Part shown: in pieces, positions 1 through 4,468 of the stretch
How positions within the stretch are numbered: position 1 is the first letter of the stretch
How the letters are laid out: every line of letters starts with the position of its first letter
DNA from: Sneathiella sp.
GTDB taxonomy: Bacteria; Pseudomonadota; Alphaproteobacteria; Sneathiellales; Sneathiellaceae
NCBI GenBank assembly: GCA_002732675.1
Contig: NVRR01000146.1
Coordinates: 1-7,675 of the forward strand
Direction: 5' to 3'
DNA: 7,675 bases
Translations under genes and position numbers: made by a program
The notes under the pieces: generated by a model
Databases searched by the model: none
Seen by the model: only the letters and a program-made list of their open reading frames with translations
What the model was told of the DNA's origin: nothing

Positions 1-191
1 ACTTTTTCGAACGTCGCAGCAAGCTCGGCAGCGTCCACATCGAACACCGGGCTTTCGTGTTTTGGGGCATACAGGCAGTAGTCCTTCGGACACATTAGAT
101 AGCTGTTAGGTTTACGTGGTTTTTTAAGCGCCGAAAAATCTATCTCCGGTCTCTGGACATTCTTTAAAAGACTCTTCAACATTGACACCAT
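1..191 (-). CDS. DUF1499 family protein, 5' part only (continues beyond left edge)
   Basis: A leftward reading frame is open from ATG at 191 (a second in-frame ATG is at 182) to the window edge, giving about 63 codons without a stop. The visible protein contains KPRKPNSYLMCPKDYC, then APKHESPVFDVDAAELAATF. The 'P-N-x-x-L-x-C-P' segment followed by 'A-x-x-x-x-E-S-P-V-F-x-V' is how I recognise the N-terminal half of DUF1499 proteins, small bacterial proteins of unknown function. There is no obvious signal peptide from either start. No strong Shine-Dalgarno is visible; a weak GGA lies about nine bases before the ATG at 182, which slightly favours that start. It is divergent from chaC across about 64 bases. 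The family call rests on motif memory from a fragment, so it is moderately sure; that the frame is coding is more certain than its name. Confidence 0.6.
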   Translation of the reverse strand, partial: MVSMLKSLLKNVQRPEIDFSALKKPRKPNSYLMCPKDYCLYAPKHESPVFDVDAAELAATFEK

Positions 192-203
192 CCAAACCAA
201 AAC

Positions 204-213
204 ACATTAATGT
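204..213. promoter_or_regulatory. 10-bp perfect palindrome between divergent genes
   Basis: ACATTAATGT is self-complementary and lies in the short region between the divergent DUF1499 and chaC starts. It is AT-rich and may be a binding site for a dimeric regulator or may simply be chance in AT-rich promoter DNA. It overlaps the candidate -35 region of chaC. Confidence 0.2.
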
Positions 214-236
214 TCAAGCTTAGTTGAGCATATACT
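207..236 (+). promoter_or_regulatory. Possible chaC promoter
   Basis: TATACT at 231-236 matches the sigma-70 -10 consensus at five of six positions. A poor -35 (TTAATG, 207-212) lies 18 bases upstream. A start site near 243 would give a 5' leader of about 13 bases before the chaC ATG. The -35 is weak, so this is only a candidate. Confidence 0.25.
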
Positions 237-255
237 TAAAAGCAAAGAACATAAC

Positions 256-936
256 ATGCTTGTTAGAGAAGAATTTACGCGCGAAAGAGTTGACGAACTG
301 ATCGAGGAAGCCCGGCGTCAAGGTCCGTTTCATGCCTTCACCCATGAAGAGCGGGAGGAAAACAGACATCAGTTTCTCTCCAACTTGCCATCCGGCAAGG
401 GATTATGGGTCTTTGGCTATGGATCGTTGCTGTGGAACCCGGCGTTTCATTATACGGATTGCCAACCGGCCCGGCTGTATGGCTATCGGCGGCGCTTTTG
501 CCTGAAAGCCGCCATTGGCCGTGGCAGCCGGGAAAAACCGGGTCTGATGCTGGCCCTTGACCGCGGTGGCTCTTGCAACGGCCGCGCTTTTTATATTGCC
601 GCGGAGGCCATCGAAAGCGAGACCGAAATCCTCTGGATGCGGGAAATGATTTCCGGGTCCTATGATGCCAAAACCGTCTCTATGGTACTGCCTAATAGAA
701 CCATCTCCGGACTGACATTTGTTATGAACCGCTCCCACCCGCGCTATGTCTCAAACCTGGACCTGGAAGGTACCGCGCAAATGCTCGCCACGGGGGAGGG
801 CCACCTTGGCACTTGCCGCGATTATCTCAACAATACAGTCGCGCATCTGGAAGAAATGAATGTCCATGATCAGTATCTGCATCAACTGCAGCGGAAAATC
901 AGGGAAATTGACGATCAGGCGAAGCTGGTGCCGTAG
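256..936 (+). CDS. chaC: ChaC-type glutathione-specific gamma-glutamylcyclotransferase
   Basis: This 226-residue cytosolic enzyme is expected to cleave glutathione to 5-oxoproline and Cys-Gly. The substrate-binding signature of the gamma-glutamylcyclotransferase fold is clear: VFGYGSLLWNP at residues 52-62, with the YGSL loop at 55-58 that holds the gamma-glutamyl group. It is followed by RLYGYRRRFCL (73-83), typical of ChaC. The region ILWMREM (125-131) corresponds to the segment with the catalytic glutamate, so Glu130 is the likely catalytic residue. The C-terminal part (RYVSNLDLEGTAQMLATGEG, then CRDYL) also follows the ChaC pattern. Length is normal for bacterial ChaC. The start MLVRE resembles family N-termini; its Shine-Dalgarno is weak (AGCAAAGAA region). 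No cation antiporter gene, as in enteric cha loci, is adjacent, so a role in glutathione turnover is favoured over any link to ChaA. Confidence 0.92.
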   Translation: MLVREEFTRERVDELIEEARRQGPFHAFTHEEREENRHQFLSNLPSGKGLWVFGYGSLLWNPAFHYTDCQPARLYGYRRRFCLKAAIGRGSREKPGLMLALDRGGSCNGRAFYIAAEAIESETEILWMREMISGSYDAKTVSMVLPNRTISGLTFVMNRSHPRYVSNLDLEGTAQMLATGEGHLGTCRDYLNNTVAHLEEMNVHDQYLHQLQRKIREIDDQAKLVP

Positions 937-957
937 ACGAGTGTCTGAATATCTGGC

Positions 958-987
958 TTGAATTGTTCCCGCATATTCCTTACTAAT
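958..987 (+). promoter_or_regulatory. Possible promoter of the GT25 gene
   Basis: TTGAAT (958-963) is followed after 17-18 bases by TACTAAT (981-987), a plausible but weak -35/-10 pair in the 83-base gap after chaC. I saw no hairpin terminator for chaC in this gap, so read-through from chaC is also possible. Confidence 0.28.
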
Positions 988-1019
988 CCTGATCTCCGAA
1001 CCTATGAACAGGGGTCTAT

Positions 1020-1832
1020 ATGACCGAATTTTCCCTAAATTTGTTGCCGCCGGTATTTGTCATCAACAGACCAAAGGATGCTGATCGCCGCACAGATATG
1101 GAAGAACGGCTTGGCAGGGTCGGGGTTTTCCCTGAGTTTTTTGACGCCGTCGACGGCTATGCGCTGGATATCAATACCCTGCCCGACTATGACCGGGAAA
1201 AACGCCGCCGGTATTTTGGTAAGGATCTGGGACACGGAGAAATCGGCTGCCTTTTATCTCATCGTTCCCTCTATCAGAAAATGGTCGATGAAAATATTGA
1301 ACGCGCCGTCATCCTGGAAGATGACGTCTTCCTTGATCGATCATTTCGGCAAGTACTTGAGGATATTCAGCGGGTTGACCTGAATTGGGACGTTATCCGC
1401 TTCGTCGGGCACGGGAAGGTTTTCGATGTCGGCTACCGTCGATTGGCATCCTTAAGCAGTCCATATTGGCTCACCCGGGTTCCAACATCACCCAGCGGCG
1501 CCTATGCTTATATGCTGACGCAAAATGCGGCAAAAACCTTTCTGCGCTTTATGCAGAAAAACTGGGTACCGGTCGATATTGTTCATAGTCGCGCCTGGGA
1601 AACCGGGCTGGAGACATTGTTGGTTCATCCCTCCCCTGTGACGCCAGATCTGGTCAGCCCGTCAACCATCGGCGATGCGCGATTTGACAAGTCCCCGGCA
1701 ATTTCCGGGTTGACCAAATTCCTCCACCCCTTCTATCGCTTCTGGTACAAGCTTAGCAACGGCGCTGGGAAAAGGCTGCTTTATATCCTGACAGGGCCCA
1801 AGGATCGAAAAATCCAGCGGCGGCACAATTAG
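1020..1832 (+). CDS. Glycosyltransferase family 25 protein (LPS/capsule sugar transferase type)
   Basis: This 270-residue protein belongs to family GT25, which transfers sugars (often galactose) from nucleotide-sugar donors to lipooligosaccharide or other acceptors. Motifs in order: FVINRPKDADRR at 13-24, the family's N-terminal nucleotide-sugar-binding start; EFFDAVDG at 39-46; GEIGCLLSHRSLYQKMVD at 73-90; and AVILEDDVF at 96-104, where Glu100-Asp101-Asp102 form the metal/donor-binding EDD motif. SGAYAYMLTQNAAKTFL (159-175) and PVDI (184-187) match the acceptor-side part of the family. The C-terminus is basic (KDRKIQRRHN) and may help membrane association. There is no signal peptide, fitting a cytoplasmic or inner-face enzyme. 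AGGGG at 1010-1014, five bases before the ATG, supports the start. No other polysaccharide genes are adjacent, so acceptor and sugar cannot be inferred. Confidence 0.9.
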   Translation: MTEFSLNLLPPVFVINRPKDADRRTDMEERLGRVGVFPEFFDAVDGYALDINTLPDYDREKRRRYFGKDLGHGEIGCLLSHRSLYQKMVDENIERAVILEDDVFLDRSFRQVLEDIQRVDLNWDVIRFVGHGKVFDVGYRRLASLSSPYWLTRVPTSPSGAYAYMLTQNAAKTFLRFMQKNWVPVDIVHSRAWETGLETLLVHPSPVTPDLVSPSTIGDARFDKSPAISGLTKFLHPFYRFWYKLSNGAGKRLLYILTGPKDRKIQRRHN

Positions 1833-1891
1833 GCAACAACGGGCGAAAAACAGAGACCTGTTAATCTCATTATAGTCGTATACATGAACCT

Positions 1892-1921
1892 TCTATCATA
1901 CAATAGACTAGTACAGTCTAT
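1892..1921. promoter_or_regulatory. Overlapping inverted repeats at the patatin promoter (candidate operator)
   Basis: The perfect 7-bp inverted repeat ATAGACT-N5-AGTCTAT spans 1903-1921. Its left arm also pairs with an upstream TCTAT (1892-1896) to make a second inverted repeat, TCTAT-N6-ATAGA, at 1892-1907. The unit TCTAT therefore occurs three times in alternating orientation within 30 bases. TACAAT at 1899-1904, five of six to the -10 consensus, overlaps the cluster, so a start site near 1911 would lie inside the palindrome. No good -35 is visible (TCGTAT would be at the right distance), as expected for a weak or activator-dependent promoter. The repeats are seen directly; operator function is inferred. 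Confidence 0.4.
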
Positions 1922-1959
1922 GCGCTCCTTTTGCGCCCTATGAAACCGAAGGAAAGCTC

Positions 1960-2928
1960 ATGTTCAAAATTCTCTCGATTGATGGCGGCGGTATCCGCGG
2001 CGTTATTCCGGCCGTGCTTCTGGAACATATGGAACAGCAAGCCGGCAAGCCCATCTCGGAAATGTTTGACCTGATCGTCGGAACCTCAACTGGAGGCATT
2101 TTGGCGGCCGGTCTAGCCGTACCAGGCAAAAATGGAAAGCCTAAATATCAGGCGACCGACCTACTCGCCCTTTACGCAGATCACGGATCGAAGATATTTG
2201 GACGCTCTTTCTGGGATGGAATAACGTCCCTCGGCGGCATCGTAGACGAGCAATATGACGCGGCACCGCTTGAAAAACTTCTCCAGGAATATATGGGGAA
2301 ATCTACCCTAAAAGACTGCCTGACGCCTATTGTGCTGACCAGTTATGACATCGAACTTCGCCAGCCCTATTTCTTCAAAACCAGCAAAGCAAAGGTCAGT
2401 GATCGTAATCACTACCTCTGGCACGCCAGCCGGGCGACCTCAGCCGCCCCGACATTTTTTGAACCATTCCTGACGCCAAGCCGGGCGCAAAAATCAAGCA
2501 GGCGTGTCCTTGTGGACGGCGGCGTGTTTATGAATAATCCTTCTATGTGTGCTTTTTCAGAAGCCGCCAAAGCAGGGGCTGCGATGGAAGATATCATCAT
2601 GGTCTCGCTTGGAACCGGCGCGAATGATAGAAAAATCAAATATGAGGACGCGGTAGACTGGGGCATCCTGAAATGGGCGAAGCCGATTATCGATGTCATG
2701 ATGGACGGGCAGGCAGATGCTGCCCATTATCATCTAAGTCAGATGTTTCCGGCCAAGGACGCCAAGGCCGCCCAGCGATATTTTCGTTTTGATACACGGC
2801 TTGATTTAGCCCTAGACGACATGGACGCGGCGAATGCAGGAAATATTTTGGCCTTGAAGGCTGAGGCACAGCAAATCCTGACAACCGACAAGGCGGAGTT
2901 CAAGCGAATGATCGGCTTGATAAAATAA
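1960..2928 (+). CDS. Patatin-like phospholipase (standalone)
   Basis: This 322-residue protein is a patatin-family acyl hydrolase acting on lipid ester bonds by a Ser-Asp dyad. The motifs are intact: ILSIDGGGIRG (4-14) supplies the glycine-rich oxyanion hole; IVGTSTGGI (39-47) is the GxSxG elbow with nucleophile Ser43; WHASRATSAAPTFFEP (154-169) is a typical conserved helix; and VLVDGGVFMNNP (183-194) carries the DGG motif with catalytic Asp186. MVSLGTG (214-220) is also usual in this subgroup. No signal peptide or extra domain is present, so it acts in the cytosol or on the inner membrane face. GAAGGAA at 1948-1954, about six bases before ATG, supports the start. It resembles the soluble DGGGIRG/GTSTGG group that includes effectors of CBASS defence (CapV type), but no nucleotide cyclase is nearby, so a housekeeping lipid role is equally likely. 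Confidence 0.92.
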   Translation: MFKILSIDGGGIRGVIPAVLLEHMEQQAGKPISEMFDLIVGTSTGGILAAGLAVPGKNGKPKYQATDLLALYADHGSKIFGRSFWDGITSLGGIVDEQYDAAPLEKLLQEYMGKSTLKDCLTPIVLTSYDIELRQPYFFKTSKAKVSDRNHYLWHASRATSAAPTFFEPFLTPSRAQKSSRRVLVDGGVFMNNPSMCAFSEAAKAGAAMEDIIMVSLGTGANDRKIKYEDAVDWGILKWAKPIIDVMMDGQADAAHYHLSQMFPAKDAKAAQRYFRFDTRLDLALDDMDAANAGNILALKAEAQQILTTDKAEFKRMIGLIK

Positions 2929-2950
2929 CGGCGCGAGAAAACCCGTGCCG
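2929..2950. terminator. Hairpin between convergent genes, probable bidirectional terminator
   Basis: CGGCGCG (2929-2935) pairs with CGTGCCG (2944-2950) to give a 7-bp GC-rich stem with one G-T wobble on the plus strand and an 8-base loop. It starts directly after the patatin stop codon and lies 10 bases beyond the stop of the convergent ABM gene. On the minus strand it is followed by a T-rich run (TTATTTTAT), so it suits rho-independent termination of the leftward operon best. On the plus strand the downstream T tract is missing, so termination there would be weaker. Confidence 0.5.
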
Positions 2951-2959
2951 GATTAACGC

Positions 2960-3307
2960 TCACACGTCATGCAACTCCTGACTGTCTGCAGGTGTCTGAT
3001 CTCGATCCGTCATGCCATAATCGCGGATAACACCCGCAATACGAAGTCGGTAATCGCGAAATAGCACTTTCCGGCCGGAATCTTGAGCCTTTCTGTGAGC
3101 CTCTATCTTCCGCCAGTCGGCCACGGCCTCTTCATCCCGAAAAAACGATAATGATAGAATTTTGCCTTCATTCGTCAGGCTTTGAAACCGCTCGACGGAA
3201 ATAAATCCATCAATTTCTTCCAAAATTGGGCGGAGACTGGCGGCAATATCCAGATAGGCCTGCTTATGTTCGGCTTTCGGTTCGACTTCAAAAATGACAG
3301 CAATCAT
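2960..3307 (-). CDS. ABM-domain (antibiotic biosynthesis monooxygenase fold) protein
   Basis: This 115-residue protein has the single ferredoxin-like ABM domain: MIAVIFEVEP (1-10) as first strand, a long helix KAEHKQAYLDIAASLRPILE (11-30), then DGFISVERF (33-41), KILSLSFFRDEEAVADW (49-65) and the signature W65-x5-H71-x3-Q75 with HRKAQDSG (71-78). The family works as dimers. Members include cofactor-free monooxygenases and haem-degrading enzymes as well as many proteins of unknown substrate, so the exact reaction cannot be assigned. The last 25 residues (from about Asp101) form a polar tail beyond the domain. Its ATG overlaps the TGA of the upstream NIPSNAP gene as ATGA, with AAAGG seven bases before the start inside that gene. 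The two are therefore one operon and probably translationally coupled. Transcription should end at the hairpin just downstream. Confidence 0.85.
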   Translation of the reverse strand: MIAVIFEVEPKAEHKQAYLDIAASLRPILEEIDGFISVERFQSLTNEGKILSLSFFRDEEAVADWRKIEAHRKAQDSGRKVLFRDYRLRIAGVIRDYGMTDRDQTPADSQELHDV

Positions 3308-3633
3308 GGTTTGACCTTTGCGGAGTATGGGTGGGAGGCCAGCTTAAGGAAAGTCCGGTCCTCGCGAAGCAAAAATTTCTGCTTTTGTGCAAATTCATAA
3401 TTTTCCTGACCCAACGGATCGGCGGCAAGCCGCGCCCGATATTCTTCATAGGCTGCCAGACTGTCAATATTATAAACACCGTAAGCCAATGTTGATGAGC
3501 CTTCATGGGGAGCAAAATATCCCACCAGATCAGCGCCACATCGCGGGATCGCGATACCCCAATTCTGGGCATATTGGATAAATTCCTGCTTTTTCGTCGG
3601 GTCGATATGATATCGAATAATGCATGTAATCAT
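3304..3633 (-). CDS. NIPSNAP family protein
   Basis: This 109-residue protein matches the bacterial NIPSNAP domain, a dimeric alpha/beta-barrel related to ABM. It starts MITCIIRYHIDPTKKQEFIQ (1-20), followed by W25, IPRCGADLVGYFAPHEG (29-45), YNIDSLAAYEEYRARLAADP (54-73) and a C-terminal LREDRTFLKL (89-98), all typical of the short one-domain form. Substrate and reaction are unknown; the family includes proteins of uncertain, possibly enzymatic or ligand-binding, function. The start is fixed by AAGGAGG (3639-3645 on the plus strand as CCTCCTT), a perfect Shine-Dalgarno five bases upstream; the frame stays open far upstream, antisense to the ArsR gene, but that extension is not coding. It is first in an operon with the ABM gene, overlapping it by four bases, and divergent from the ArsR-type regulator, which is the obvious candidate to control it. 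Confidence 0.87.
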   Translation of the reverse strand: MITCIIRYHIDPTKKQEFIQYAQNWGIAIPRCGADLVGYFAPHEGSSTLAYGVYNIDSLAAYEEYRARLAADPLGQENYEFAQKQKFLLREDRTFLKLASHPYSAKVKP

Positions 3634-3638
3634 CTTGT

Positions 3639-3645
3639 CCTCCTT
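3639..3645 (-). promoter_or_regulatory. Strong Shine-Dalgarno that fixes the NIPSNAP start
   Basis: Read on the minus strand this is AAGGAGG, followed by five bases (ACAAG) and ATG at 3633. It is the best ribosome binding site in the window. It contrasts with the divergent ArsR gene, which has none. It rejects the much longer frame that begins at 4425. Confidence 0.85.
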
Positions 3646-3673
3646 TTTGGGTATGAACGCGTATTGTGGCATC

Positions 3674-3702
3674 TTGCGCGACGATAACACTTCGTCTACA
3701 AT
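3674..3702 (+). promoter_or_regulatory. Promoter of the ArsR-type regulator, probably leaderless transcript
   Basis: TTGCGC (3674-3679) and TACAAT (3697-3702) are separated by exactly 17 bases, the optimal sigma-70 spacing; the -10 matches consensus at five of six positions. Only six bases separate the -10 from the ATG at 3709. A start site about seven bases downstream of the -10 would therefore fall on or beside the A of that ATG. No Shine-Dalgarno is present before the ATG, consistent with leaderless translation. Confidence 0.6.
3680..3696. promoter_or_regulatory. Inverted repeat filling the -35/-10 spacer (candidate ArsR operator)
   Basis: GACGA (3680-3684) and TCGTC (3692-3696) are perfect 5-bp arms around seven bases, and together they occupy the complete 17-base spacer between the -35 and -10 boxes. 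A dimeric winged-helix repressor bound here would block RNA polymerase at its own gene, and the site is close enough to affect the divergent NIPSNAP promoter. The repeat and its position are seen; binding by the adjacent regulator is inferred. Confidence 0.5.
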
Positions 3703-3708
3703 CGAACT

Positions 3709-4389
3709 ATGAAAGAAGGTCCAGACATCGCCCGCCTCGGCGCCCTTATAGGTGATCCGGCGCGGGCAAATATCCTCACAGCCTTGATGAGCGGCAAGGC
3801 TCTCACAGCAACAGAGCTTGCTGCGGAAGCCAATGTCACCATCCAGACCACCAGCGCGCATTTGAGCAAGCTGGAGGTCGGTGGTCTTATCCGACACAGG
3901 AAACAAGGCCGCCACCGCTATTTCTCGCTCGCAGATGACGATGTTGGCGGTGTGCTGGAGAGCCTGATGGGGCTTGCGGCAAAAAAAGGCCATATCCGGA
4001 CGCGGACCGGTCCCAAAGACCCGGCGCTGCGCAAAGCCCGGGTTTGCTATAACCATCTGGCCGGTGATTACGGCGTCAGGATGCTCGATAGCTTGCGCGC
4101 CCGCCGATATATACTGGAAACTGCTGACGCATTGGAGCTGAGCCCGGAGGGCCGCCGCTTTATGCAGCAATTCGGTATCGATCTGGACAAACTCGGCCGG
4201 TCCCGTCGACCCCTGTGTAAGTCCTGCCTCGATTGGAGCGCCCGGCGCAGTCATCTTGCGGGTTCTGTTGGCACAGCATTGCTGGCGCATTTCCTGACAA
4301 CGGGATGGGCACGCCGAGTAGAAGACACCCGGGTAATTGAGTTCTCGAAAAGCGGCGAAGCGGCCTTCCAGTCCCATTTTTTGAATTAA
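3709..4389 (+). CDS. ArsR-type winged-helix regulator with long C-terminal domain
   Basis: This 226-residue protein has an N-terminal ArsR/SmtB DNA-binding domain: IARLGALIGDPARANILTAL (7-26), LTATELAAEANVTIQTTSAH (32-51) with the recognition helix around 44-56, and a wing ending in RHRKQGRHRYFSL (62-74). Classical ArsR proteins are about 100-120 residues, so the remaining ~130 residues form an added domain. That domain contains RVCYNHLAGDYG (111-122) and PLCKSCLDWSARRSHLAG (168-185), giving Cys113, His116, the CxxC pair Cys170/Cys173 and His182, a pattern that could bind metal or sense thiol/oxidant chemistry. The classical ArsR metal box (ELCVCDL) is absent from the HTH domain, so arsenic sensing by the usual site is unlikely. 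It is divergent from the NIPSNAP-ABM operon with a palindrome in its own promoter, pointing to autoregulation and control of that operon. Confidence 0.88.
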   Translation: MKEGPDIARLGALIGDPARANILTALMSGKALTATELAAEANVTIQTTSAHLSKLEVGGLIRHRKQGRHRYFSLADDDVGGVLESLMGLAAKKGHIRTRTGPKDPALRKARVCYNHLAGDYGVRMLDSLRARRYILETADALELSPEGRRFMQQFGIDLDKLGRSRRPLCKSCLDWSARRSHLAGSVGTALLAHFLTTGWARRVEDTRVIEFSKSGEAAFQSHFLN

Positions 4390-4454
4390 ATCATTGGCTT
4401 TGCGCGACAATCCAGTTGCCTGCATTAGCTTTTTCTATATTCTGATTTAAATGC

Positions 4455-4459
4455 AGGGG
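4455..4459 (+). promoter_or_regulatory. Shine-Dalgarno that decides the ATP-grasp start
   Basis: AGGGG lies nine bases before ATG at 4469 but inside the frame if the earlier ATG at 4451 were used. The 4451 ATG has only AT-rich sequence before it and no Shine-Dalgarno. The 4469 start also gives MFDEMFG, which fits the beginning of this protein family. No convincing -35/-10 pair was found in the gap after the ArsR gene (4390-4468), although TATATT occurs at 4436-4441. Confidence 0.55.
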
Positions 4460-4468
4460 CAAAATCCA

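Noticed and set aside
403..738. 111-codon minus-strand frame inside chaC
   Set aside because: It is a shadow of chaC with no recognisable features or ribosome binding site.
1849..1862. AACAG-AGAC-CTGTT hairpin after the GT25 gene as a terminator
   Set aside because: The stem is only five base pairs, AT-rich, and not followed by a T tract.
1960..2928. A CBASS or other anti-phage defence system around the patatin gene
   Set aside because: No nucleotide cyclase, Cap2/Cap3, HORMA/TRIP13 or other defence gene is encoded on either side within the window.
3634..4425. Upstream extension of the NIPSNAP frame on the minus strand to an ATG at 4425
   Set aside because: It runs antisense through the whole ArsR-type gene, has no family features, and a near-perfect Shine-Dalgarno with correct spacing marks the ATG at 3633.
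4451..4468. Six extra N-terminal codons for the ATP-grasp protein
   Set aside because: No Shine-Dalgarno precedes ATG 4451, while AGGGG at 4455-4459 is well placed for ATG 4469. The earlier start is not excluded.
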